Both the position numbers and the translations under genes were made by a program. A stretch of 28,205 nt of DNA from Phycisphaerae bacterium (lineage in GTDB: Bacteria; Planctomycetota; Phycisphaerae; UBA1845; PWPN01): positions 1 through 28,205 of the forward strand of contig DAOOIV010000072.1 of the NCBI GenBank assembly GCA_035384605.1, written 5' to 3'. Each line of letters begins with the position of its first letter. Positions within the stretch are counted from its first letter, which is position 1. The notes below the pieces were generated by a model. It ran no database searches, was not told where the DNA came from, and saw only the letters and a list, made by a program, of their open reading frames with translations. This document shows, piece by piece, positions 15,455 through 22,838 of this stretch.

Positions 15455-17299
15455 TCATGGCACGAGAAAGAAGGGACGCGGGATCTCGTGAATCGTGCGC
15501 GTTTCGCCGATCCGCGGCGGGCTCGCTCGCACAAAACGTCCGTTTTCCCACAGCATGAACTGGTACGTCGCGTCGTCGAGGCTGCGGTCGAACTCCAGCA
15601 ATACTCTGCGCACGCCGGTCGGCTCCGCGTCAAGCGGAATTGCTGCAAACGCGCTTGTGCGGTAGTGAATCGTGCCGGGCTCGACGGGTCGACCCGTGCG
15701 GAAAAGACGCTCGAACCGCTGATCGCCAAGCGGTGTGCCCAGCGAGGTCAGTGTCATCCGGCGATCATCCTGACGGTGCCACTGCAGCCCGCGCCGGCCC
15801 ATCTGTACCAGGTGAATCCGCGTTCCGGCATCGTCATGCATGACCGCCCAAGTCGCCAACTGGAAGGTGGACAGCAGGCTGGAGGGGCTGTTGAAAACGA
15901 GGACGTGACGCGGCTCGGGGCGTTCGCGATCGATGTCGGCGGCGGCGATGGCCGCACGATCCAGCCCCCCCATGCTTGAGAAGAAGTAGCCGCGGAGCAG
16001 CGTACCCGGCACGGGCAACAGAAGCCCACGGAACACCACGATTGCAGCCAGGGTCAACCGTGCGATTCTTCTCTCGCGCAGCGCTATGCTCCATCGCCCG
16101 ACATGGTGCAGCAGCAGAGCGATCAGCATCGAGGTTCCGATCGAGGTGTTGAGGAACAAGCGGTCCGAAGGATCGGCGCCGGCCTCCGGGATGAATGAGA
16201 ACACGGCCAGGCCCAACGCCAGGAACGCCGCCGGTGTCCAGCGGATGGTGCGAGCCAGAATCCAGAAGACTGCGATCGAGACGATTGCCGCCGCCGGCAG
16301 CACCCATGGCATGGTGTCCCGCAAAGCCGCGGCAATGTCGGCGCTGAACCCGACAAACAGACTTACGCCGGCCAGCGGCATGATGGTTGCCAGCCGCGAG
16401 AAATACTGGCCCGGGTCTCGCCAGGGAGTCGGATACAGAAGTGACTGCGTTCCGTAGCCGGCCGACGCGTACCAGCAGACATAGGCCCCGGCGGCAAGAA
16501 CGATGGCCAGGAGCGGTCGCGACTTGACCACCGCCGCGAGCCGGCCTCGCAACGACGGCGCGGACGCCGCTCGCGGGTAGAGCCATTCGTGGAGAACGGC
16601 CACCGGCAGGCCGATGATCCCGGACTCCTTCGCGCCGCATGCAAGCAGAAAGCAGACGACCGCCGACACCAGCATCGTGTGCCCTGCCCGCGCCCAGTAA
16701 GCATGTAGCGACAGGAGCATCCCGACCAGGAACACACCCACCCACAAGGCATTGCGATTGGCGATCCAGCCGACCGGCAGACTGTGAATGTCGCTCAAGG
16801 CCATGATGGCCATCGCCCAGGCAAGAGCGCTCCCCGGCAGCTCTAGTGCCCGATACAGTCGATAAACCATCACCAATAAGACTGCAAAAAGCCCCAGGCT
16901 CGTCAAGTGGTAGCCGGGCGCCCAGTCTCCATATAGCCAGTGATCCGCCGCGATGCTCAGACTGGTGACCGGCCGGAAGAACCGGATCTTGAAGTCCGCG
17001 TCCGTCCACCAGGGATAGAAACCCCACTCGAACAGCGGGTGTCCCGGTTCGGGGCGGACGCCGAAGTCGAACAGGTTCCAGACCCGCGCGGGATCACCGT
17101 GCTCGATTCGCCGGAGCATGAACTGGTGTATGTAGTCATCGTACAAGAACCCCCACCGAAGCGAAGGCAGATGCGAGGCCACCCCGGCACAGATCACCAA
17201 TCCCGCCAGCAACCCGGCTCGCCGAGAGCAGCGCCCCTCATCAAGAGGCCGGCCGGCAACAGCGTCCATGTGATGGGTGATCGGCGTTTGCGCTCGCAT
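15455..17299 (-). CDS. GT-C-like multi-pass membrane protein, copy 2
   Basis: A 614-residue integral membrane protein, diverged from the next gene but with the same plan: a first membrane helix at about 28-45, an acidic pair Asp54-Asp55 in FLYDDYIHQ, then GWIANRNALWVGVF near 178-190, about ten further helices, and a soluble C-terminal domain after about residue 460. WIA(N/G)R in this position is familiar from TMTC-type GT-C proteins, so transfer of a sugar from a polyprenyl carrier is the leading guess. The start lies 3 nt after the stop of the hexapeptide gene, with no clear ribosome binding site, which suggests coupling. ATG 17269 is an alternative. The two copies may add different sugars or act on different positions. 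Confidence 0.6.
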   Translation of the reverse strand: MRAQTPITHHMDAVAGRPLDEGRCSRRAGLLAGLVICAGVASHLPSLRWGFLYDDYIHQFMLRRIEHGDPARVWNLFDFGVRPEPGHPLFEWGFYPWWTDADFKIRFFRPVTSLSIAADHWLYGDWAPGYHLTSLGLFAVLLVMVYRLYRALELPGSALAWAMAIMALSDIHSLPVGWIANRNALWVGVFLVGMLLSLHAYWARAGHTMLVSAVVCFLLACGAKESGIIGLPVAVLHEWLYPRAASAPSLRGRLAAVVKSRPLLAIVLAAGAYVCWYASAGYGTQSLLYPTPWRDPGQYFSRLATIMPLAGVSLFVGFSADIAAALRDTMPWVLPAAAIVSIAVFWILARTIRWTPAAFLALGLAVFSFIPEAGADPSDRLFLNTSIGTSMLIALLLHHVGRWSIALRERRIARLTLAAIVVFRGLLLPVPGTLLRGYFFSSMGGLDRAAIAAADIDRERPEPRHVLVFNSPSSLLSTFQLATWAVMHDDAGTRIHLVQMGRRGLQWHRQDDRRMTLTSLGTPLGDQRFERLFRTGRPVEPGTIHYRTSAFAAIPLDAEPTGVRRVLLEFDRSLDDATYQFMLWENGRFVRASPPRIGETRTIHEIPRPFFLVP

Positions 17300-17302
17300 G
17301 TC

Positions 17303-18142
17303 TCAAGTACCTTGCGCCGGGCTCTCCTGCTGAAGGGAACTGATACGCTTGGCCGGAATCCCTGCCCAGAACTCATGTGGACCGACTACCGTTCCCGGCA
17401 ACAGCAGCGATCGGGCACCGATGACACATCCCTTTCGCAGCCGCACCCCGGCCAGAATGCTGACTTCGCCTCCCACGAGAACGTCGTCCTCGATAATGGT
17501 CTTCTGAATGGTGACCTTGTCCGCCTCTTGGATGTGAGCGACGATCCGGGTGCCGTACCCGATGATCACATTTCGGCCGATCTCCACCAGCGAAGGATCC
17601 AGTATCTCGGGCTCGGTCGCATAGCACGATTGGGACTTCGGGCCGAAGATCCGACTGACCAGCCAGCACAACGGAGGCAGATTGGCCAGATGGAAAACCA
17701 GGAAACCGGGAAAAGGAACTTGGTAGCGCGCCTTGGTGAGCACCCCCAGAAGAGTAATCCAGACCAGTTGTCGGTCGGGAAAACCCTTCGTCGAGTAGAC
17801 CCCTTCCCTGGGCGTTGGAATGGGCAAGCGGACAAGAAGCAACTCCAGGAGATAGATCACGTTGAAAAGAATCACCCACTGTCCGATGCGTTTTGCCCAG
17901 AGCATCGTGAGGCCAGGATCACCGGCCAGGGGGTTGCCCGCCGGCCAAGCCTGCAACGCCGTCATCACGGCGGTCGTCAGGCCCAACGAGGTGGACCACA
18001 ACGTCAAGCGAACCCAGAGGTCCAGTAGGAGAAACCCCCATAGGAATCCTCTTTTGTCGGCCGATTTCCTGGCTTGCGGGTCCATCTGGGCTTGAGACCC
18101 GGCCCGCAAAGGCGAAGACGTCTGGCTGTGCTCCACGGTCAT
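17303..18142 (-). CDS. Membrane-anchored hexapeptide-repeat acyltransferase
   Basis: A 279-residue protein joining a hydrophobic N-terminal half to a left-handed beta-helix. Membrane segments lie at about 33-62 and 86-106, with an amphipathic stretch at 126-165. Hexapeptide repeats run from about 182 to 256 (ILDPSLVEIGRNVIIGYG, then IEDDVLVGGEVSILAGV, and LRKGCVIGARSLLLPG). His203 in TRIVAHIQE could be the catalytic base. The C-terminal FWAGIPAKRI is the usual ending of LbH acetyl/acyltransferases. The role is probably acyl transfer to a sugar or lipid at the inner membrane face. The ATG at 18142 has GGGAGG close by, while a TTG at 18193 would extend it without similarity. A 63-bp gap separates it from the upstream gene, and 3 nt from the next. 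Confidence 0.68.
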   Translation of the reverse strand: MTVEHSQTSSPLRAGSQAQMDPQARKSADKRGFLWGFLLLDLWVRLTLWSTSLGLTTAVMTALQAWPAGNPLAGDPGLTMLWAKRIGQWVILFNVIYLLELLLVRLPIPTPREGVYSTKGFPDRQLVWITLLGVLTKARYQVPFPGFLVFHLANLPPLCWLVSRIFGPKSQSCYATEPEILDPSLVEIGRNVIIGYGTRIVAHIQEADKVTIQKTIIEDDVLVGGEVSILAGVRLRKGCVIGARSLLLPGTVVGPHEFWAGIPAKRISSLQQESPAQGT

Positions 18143-18205
18143 GGCCTCCCTGGACAACCACACTCGCGACGCGCGGCCTTGCGCGGGCGTCAACGCGAAA
18201 ACCGT

Positions 18206-19807
18206 TTATTCGATGTAGCCCAGTTCCTGCAAATGCCGCTCGATGCTTTGCTGCTGTTCGGCGGTAATCTCGAGCATCTCCGCCGGGGCTTGGCCCTCGG
18301 CCGGCAACATGCTCTCGGTGAGTTGCCGCAGTTCCCTGCACTTGGCCGGTTCGTGGTCTGCCAGGTTGATCGTCTCGCCGGGGTCGCTCTGCAGATCGTA
18401 AAGCTCCGTGGGCATCTCCGGATTGTGCGGCCCATAGGTATACTTGTGCTGCTCCGTTCGCACGCCGCGCACCTCGAGATCTTCGGGCAGACCCGTCAGC
18501 GAGAGATAAGCAGGCAGGCATTCCCAGGGTCGCCCCTCAACCAGCGGCTTGAACGATCGGCCGTCGATGTTGCCCAGTTTCTCAGTGTCGACGCCCACGA
18601 AGTCCATGATGGTCGGCATAATATCCGGCTGGCGAACCATCCGGTTCCAGGATCGGCCGCGAGGCACCCCCGCCGGGGCGCGGATAACCAGTGGTACACG
18701 CACCACGTAATCATACAGCGAGATGGTATGGCCTTCTTGCATGTTTTGCTTGTAAGAACTCGCCCACAGACGCATGTGCATGCCGAACAGCCGATCTTCG
18801 CCGACCGAGTGAACAAAGCGGTTCACTCGGGCCCTGGCTCGGTTCTCATCGAGCAAGCCTCGCCTTTTCAGTACTTCGGTCAGCTTCACAGGGGCACGGA
18901 GTTTGAGTAGATCGTGCACGAAAACCAGCGGAGTCAACCTGAGTAGTCGAAGACGATCTTTAAGTCTTTCCCACCGGCCGTAAGCCGGAGTATCTCCGTT
19001 GCCCCGTAGCCGCAAGCTCCGCATCAGCGGCACGCAGTGCTCGTAGAATTGTTGCAGAACGCTGGGGCCGGCCCAACGGGCCACACTGAAAGGCACCATG
19101 CCCTCGGCCTCATCCACGTGCAGCAGCCGGCGAGCGTAATCCACCGCGGTGCCTTCTCGGTAGGTCTCGGTGTCGAGTTTCTCACCGTGGTCCCCCGTGA
19201 AGGCGATGAGCGCGTTGTCCTCCACCGCGGCGAAGATGCGCCCCAGTTGCGCGTCCAGGCTCGACACTGCCCGGTCATACTCGGCCACACCGAAACGCTC
19301 GTTGTTGAACTCCGCTTGAACTTGCCTCTTCGGGTGCAGCTCCCAGAGGTGAAGAACCATGAACCAGGGCTGGCGATAGAAGCCGGTCCGTAGGCGTTCG
19401 AGAAAGAGGCTTCCCCACTTGGTGTGCAGGTAATCGCACGGGGCACGGTAATTGTAAACCTCAAAAGCACGATCCAGACCCATCTCCGACAGCAGCGGGC
19501 CGGTCACCTCCGCATAGCAGTGATAGCCTTCGGCGGCCAAGACATGAGACAATAGCGGAATCCGCTCGCTCAGCCGGTAACCCCAGACCAGGTGAACGCC
19601 GTGTCGCGGGCTGTACAGGCCCGTCAGGAGTGCTGCAAAGTTGGGAGTGGTACAGCTCTTTTCGGCGATCGTATTTGGGAAAGAGATCCCTTCTCGGACA
19701 AGGCGATCCACATTGGGCGTCTGTCCGGATCGGCCGGCCCCGAGCCAGCGGTCGGAACGACCGCAATCGGCCACGATCAGCAGTATGTTGGGGGGTCTGC
19801 TTGTCAT
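18206..19807 (-). CDS. Sulfatase-like enzyme of the alkaline phosphatase superfamily with Thr nucleophile
   Basis: A 533-residue protein of the sulfatase/alkaline phosphatase superfamily. Metal-site features are IVADCGRSD (Asp14) near the N-terminus and TGDHGEKLD in the middle. The C-terminal ELYDLQSDPGETINLADHE block is typical of sulfatases. True sulfatases have Cys/Ser-x-Pro-x-Arg, whose Cys or Ser becomes formylglycine. Here the site reads SCTTPNFAALLTG: the position two before Pro is Thr53 and the Arg is Phe57, while Cys52 is one residue out of register. A Thr nucleophile is the rule in phosphoethanolamine and phosphoglycerol transferases. I therefore favour phosphoryl transfer or phosphodiester cleavage over sulfate release. 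No signal peptide is seen. ATG 19807 overlaps the preceding stop as ATGA; longer starts lack support. Confidence 0.72.
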   Translation of the reverse strand: MTSRPPNILLIVADCGRSDRWLGAGRSGQTPNVDRLVREGISFPNTIAEKSCTTPNFAALLTGLYSPRHGVHLVWGYRLSERIPLLSHVLAAEGYHCYAEVTGPLLSEMGLDRAFEVYNYRAPCDYLHTKWGSLFLERLRTGFYRQPWFMVLHLWELHPKRQVQAEFNNERFGVAEYDRAVSSLDAQLGRIFAAVEDNALIAFTGDHGEKLDTETYREGTAVDYARRLLHVDEAEGMVPFSVARWAGPSVLQQFYEHCVPLMRSLRLRGNGDTPAYGRWERLKDRLRLLRLTPLVFVHDLLKLRAPVKLTEVLKRRGLLDENRARARVNRFVHSVGEDRLFGMHMRLWASSYKQNMQEGHTISLYDYVVRVPLVIRAPAGVPRGRSWNRMVRQPDIMPTIMDFVGVDTEKLGNIDGRSFKPLVEGRPWECLPAYLSLTGLPEDLEVRGVRTEQHKYTYGPHNPEMPTELYDLQSDPGETINLADHEPAKCRELRQLTESMLPAEGQAPAEMLEITAEQQQSIERHLQELGYIE

Positions 19808-20850
19808 GCCGATTGCAGGACGCTGTCGCGGTACGCGGCAGAGTCCCTGGAAGTCTCCTTGTCCCGCATCGCTCGGTACCAATCCCGCATTCGCCTCATG
19901 CCCTCTGCAAAACGGGTGCGGTGCACCCAGCCCAGTTCTTCACGCAGCCTTCCGGCGTCGACGACCTGGTCGGTGCTCATCAAGTCGATCATGGCCCGCG
20001 TGAAGGGCGGCTCAACCCCCGGCAGCCGGGCCGCCATATCGGCCGCCCATGCCGCCGTGAACGCCAGACGCGCCGGAATATGCCTGGTTGGGCGAGGCAT
20101 GCCCAGCGCGTCAGCCGTGCTGTTGAGAAACTCGGCCTGAGTGACGACCTCGTCGCTGGCGACGTCGTATACCCTGCCGTGGGCCTTGGCATGCAAGCCG
20201 GCCAGAACGACGGCTTCCGCTGATTCGTCGATATACGCGGTCGAAATCCGGTTGGTGCCGGGACCGACGACAAACAAACGCTTGCGGGCCAGCAGCCGCG
20301 AAAAGTTCCTTACCAGCACTCGATTGCCCGGCCCATAGATGAATACGGGCCGCAAGATCACCCACGAACAGCCCGCCCGCTCACACTCCGTCCGAACCAG
20401 CGACTCGGCCAGAACCTTGGCACGACCGTACAGATTGTACCGCGCCGGAACGGCCCGCGTCTTCTCGGCCGACACCGAACCCCCGGCGGTATTCTCCTTT
20501 GAATAGACCGCCGCCGAACTGACGTAAACAAAACGTTGAACGCGCCGGCTCAAAGCCGCATGCAGCAACCGCCGCGTGCCCTCAATGGTCGTCTGTCGGA
20601 AGTCCTCCCACTTTCCCGTCATCTCGACGCGAGCTGCGCAGTGAAAAACCACGTCGCCGGGATGGACCAGGGCGGCGCAAGCCTCCGCGTCGGTCAGATC
20701 ACCGCGGATCGGCCGGGCGTGAAGGGCCTCAACCCTCGCGTCATCCTCGGGTCGACGCACGAGGACGCGGACGCACTCTGCCTGCGGCACCAGAAGGCGA
20801 ACGACGGCTTCGCCGAGGAATCCCGTACCACCGGTAACGGCTGCCTGCAT
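19804..20850 (-). CDS. NAD(P)-dependent epimerase/reductase, extended SDR family
   Basis: A 348-residue extended short-chain dehydrogenase of the 3-beta-HSD/epimerase type. The nucleotide-binding GGTGFLG is at 7-13. The catalytic Tyr141 and Lys145 lie in YGRAK, preceded by YVSSAAVY with the catalytic Ser. The closest described groups by pattern are 3-beta-hydroxysteroid dehydrogenase-like reductases, including OleD, which reduces 2-alkyl-3-oxoacids, and nucleotide-sugar epimerases. Next to a KASIII-like gene, ketone reduction on an acyl product is attractive, but sugar modification is equally possible. The start at 20850 forms TAATG with the methyltransferase stop and has GAGGAT about 9 nt before it. 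An earlier ATG (20883) lies inside the upstream gene. Confidence 0.75.
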   Translation of the reverse strand: MQAAVTGGTGFLGEAVVRLLVPQAECVRVLVRRPEDDARVEALHARPIRGDLTDAEACAALVHPGDVVFHCAARVEMTGKWEDFRQTTIEGTRRLLHAALSRRVQRFVYVSSAAVYSKENTAGGSVSAEKTRAVPARYNLYGRAKVLAESLVRTECERAGCSWVILRPVFIYGPGNRVLVRNFSRLLARKRLFVVGPGTNRISTAYIDESAEAVVLAGLHAKAHGRVYDVASDEVVTQAEFLNSTADALGMPRPTRHIPARLAFTAAWAADMAARLPGVEPPFTRAMIDLMSTDQVVDAGRLREELGWVHRTRFAEGMRRMRDWYRAMRDKETSRDSAAYRDSVLQSA

Positions 20851-21419
20851 TAGTCCGATCCTCTGGGACGCCGTGGAATCCAACGCGGAACCCGGTCAAG
20901 GTAGGCAGTATAGCTTGTGCCGAAGCGTTTGCGTAGCAGCGGTTCTTCCAGCAACGTGACCTGCAAATGGGCGACGATTATTGCCAGCAGGAAAAGCAGC
21001 AGGATGCCCGTCGATGAGAAGATCAGGGACTCGCCCAGCAGCATCAGAACCGCGCTGCCGGCGATCGGGTTGCGGACCCAGCGGTAGATCCCGCAGGCGA
21101 CGAATTCCCTCGGAGGATCGAACTCCACATCGCCGCCTCGCCCGCGACTGGTGAGCAATCGCGACGAGAGCAGGTAAGCGATCAGGAAAACGACAAAGAC
21201 GACGACGCCGATCATCCGTCCCGGACGGCCGATCTCGATGTGAAGCGAAGGAACATACACGTCAATCTGATACGCCAGCCAAGGTAGTCCAACAAGCAGC
21301 AACGACAGAAAGACGACCGTGTAGAAGACGTAACGGATCGTGACCGGAACGGATTCCAGGAAAGTCGAGAGGCTTCGAGCTGGCGGAGGCTGATCGGTGT
21401 GGCCGTTGCGCTGCGGCAT
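20850..21419 (-). CDS. ICMT/PEMT-like membrane methyltransferase
   Basis: A 189-residue integral membrane protein of the isoprenylcysteine carboxyl methyltransferase / phospholipid methyltransferase-like family. Hydrophobic segments lie at about 27-50, 69-89 and 119-153. The family signature follows: GIYRWVRNPI (110-119), then His151, Glu158-Glu159, FGTSYTAY (166-173) and VPRWIP (177-182). These are the residues that bind S-adenosylmethionine in ICMT. Members methylate lipophilic acids, amines or thiols at the membrane, so the acceptor here may be the lipid made by the operon. Bacterial relatives are often of unknown function. The start lies 1 nt after the KASIII-like stop (TGAGATG) and the end overlaps the next start, so it is tightly coupled on both sides. 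Confidence 0.75.
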   Translation of the reverse strand: MPQRNGHTDQPPPARSLSTFLESVPVTIRYVFYTVVFLSLLLVGLPWLAYQIDVYVPSLHIEIGRPGRMIGVVVFVVFLIAYLLSSRLLTSRGRGGDVEFDPPREFVACGIYRWVRNPIAGSAVLMLLGESLIFSSTGILLLFLLAIIVAHLQVTLLEEPLLRKRFGTSYTAYLDRVPRWIPRRPRGSD

Positions 21420-21420
21420 C

Positions 21421-22548
21421 TCACCACCGCACCGCGAAGCCGGCAGTCATCCATTTGCTGGATTCGACCGAGTCGAGCAGAATCGTCTGTCCCGGCTTAA
21501 TCTCCCCCGATCGAACCATCTCATCAAAATGGAGCAGCAGGGATGTCCCGCCGCAGTAACCCGTCTTGCCGGCGCGGAATCGCAATTGTTCCCGGGTGAT
21601 ATGGAAGTACTCGGTGAACAGATCGATGTTGTCCTCGTAGAGCTGTCGGGTGGGAATCGATGCCACAATGGCATCAATCTTGTGCGGATCGATCCCCAGA
21701 GCCCGGGTCATCCGCACGAGCCCCTCGAAGAGCAGCTTGCCGGCGCTGCGATTGACGGCGGAAAAATCCTGGTCCAGATGATGCGTACCGAGTTCAAACA
21801 CGTGAGGGATCTGATGCTCGACGTCCACCAGATCGGCGACGCCGCCGCCCGCCGTCATCCCCGCGGGCATCCCGCCGCCGACTGACTCGACATAGGTTCC
21901 CAGCAATTCGTGTTGCACGTGGTTGCTGCCCGGGGCCATTGCCTGGAGCAGGACGGCACCGCTGCCGTCGGCCAGGATATACCTCAACGAGGCCTGCTTC
22001 TTGTTGATCCGGCTCTGATTGTAGTAGCAGTTCCGAAGATAGACACTGGACAACTGCGAGTAGACGACCAGAGCGGTCTTGTATCGGCCACACCGAAGGG
22101 CGTCGCAGGCGATCTGCATGCACTTGCCCACACCCGCACAATTGGAGTGGATCTCCATCTCGGCGCATTGCTTGATCCCCAGTCTTTCCTGGAGTATCGC
22201 CGAGGTTGGCGGCGTCGAGCAATCGTAGCTCGGGCAGCTCAGCAGAAGCAGTTCGACGTCGTCGGGTTGCTTGCCTGCGGCCTGGAGGGCCCGCCTTGCG
22301 GCTTCTTCCGCCAGCGAGGCGACCGTATGAGTCAGCCTGTGGGTCTTGGGGTCAATGGCAAAATGCCGGAACTCCACGCCGCTTGAAGCCAGCATACGAG
22401 AGGCCACATTCTGAATGTACGACTTGACGTTTTCCGGGGCATGGTCCAGCGGCCCCAGGATCTCATCAAGTCGATCATTCGGCACGGGGTCTCCCGGGAG
22501 AAATGAACCCGTGCCCACAATGGAAACGCGGTGGAAATCAGCGCTCAC
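21421..22548 (-). CDS. KASIII (FabH)-like thiolase-fold enzyme lacking catalytic His and Asn
   Basis: A 375-residue thiolase-fold protein, longer than FabH (about 317). The N-terminal half has VGTGSFLPGDPVPN, the PPTSAILQERLG block, and Cys137 in HSNCAGVGKC at the nucleophile position. The C-terminal half has GYCGGTSLLLHFDEM and ends TAGFAVRW, like FabH. The FabH triad is Cys-His-Asn. Where FabH has PHQAN this protein has IPTRQL (Thr300), and where it has GNTS this one has GGTS (Gly334). Claisen condensation with decarboxylation usually needs the His and Asn. The protein may instead transfer acyl groups, as CerJ-type KASIII relatives do. It is the first gene of the operon, with a divergent promoter region upstream. 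The ribosome binding site is weak (GAGA). Confidence 0.75.
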   Translation of the reverse strand: MSADFHRVSIVGTGSFLPGDPVPNDRLDEILGPLDHAPENVKSYIQNVASRMLASSGVEFRHFAIDPKTHRLTHTVASLAEEAARRALQAAGKQPDDVELLLLSCPSYDCSTPPTSAILQERLGIKQCAEMEIHSNCAGVGKCMQIACDALRCGRYKTALVVYSQLSSVYLRNCYYNQSRINKKQASLRYILADGSGAVLLQAMAPGSNHVQHELLGTYVESVGGGMPAGMTAGGGVADLVDVEHQIPHVFELGTHHLDQDFSAVNRSAGKLLFEGLVRMTRALGIDPHKIDAIVASIPTRQLYEDNIDLFTEYFHITREQLRFRAGKTGYCGGTSLLLHFDEMVRSGEIKPGQTILLDSVESSKWMTAGFAVRW

Positions 22549-22572
22549 GTATCGATCTCTTTCGCTCGTGCT

Positions 22573-22606
22573 CTGACTATGCTACCCTACTGCCTTGGTT
22601 AGTCAG
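22573..22606. repeat. 7-bp inverted repeat in the operon leader (possible operator)
   Basis: CTGACTA (22573-22579) and TAGTCAG (22600-22606) are perfect inverted copies separated by 20 bp, so their centres are 27 bp apart. They lie between the candidate -10 box and the first gene, where a repressor could bind or a leader hairpin could form. Confidence 0.3.
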
Positions 22607-22625
22607 CCGTCGTTGTAAGACGCGT

Positions 22626-22654
22626 ATATTGTCGCAGGCGTCCGCAACTGTCAA
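22626..22654 (-). promoter_or_regulatory. Candidate promoter of the nine-gene operon
   Basis: On the minus strand a perfect TTGACA (22654-22649) is followed by 17 bp and CAATAT (22631-22626), a weak -10 with three matches. A TATAC lies two or three bases further on. The leader would be about 70 nt. No convincing plus-strand promoter for the adaptor gene was found in the same gap. Confidence 0.4.
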
Positions 22655-22838
22655 CATGCCCGGAGACAGAACACGGCCGGGAAGCGACGGGCAAAAGCGG
22701 CATTGGATCAGGGACGCACATGCCTTTATCCCCTATTTGTTGGGCCAGAGGCGGCAAGGAAGCCCATGAATAGCATCGGTAATACACGGTCCCGGTTTCA
22801 CGGCGCCGGCGGCTTTCCGCGACGCTTGGGAGTCGCTT

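Noticed and set aside
18206..19807. Ordinary secreted sulfatase
   Set aside because: The formylglycine motif C-x-P-x-R is missing and no signal peptide is visible.
19804..22548. OleABCD-type olefin (long-chain hydrocarbon) or ladderane pathway
   Set aside because: A KASIII-like and an OleD-like protein are near each other, but the KASIII lacks His and Asn, and there is no OleB hydrolase, OleC ligase or desaturase. The similarity is superficial.
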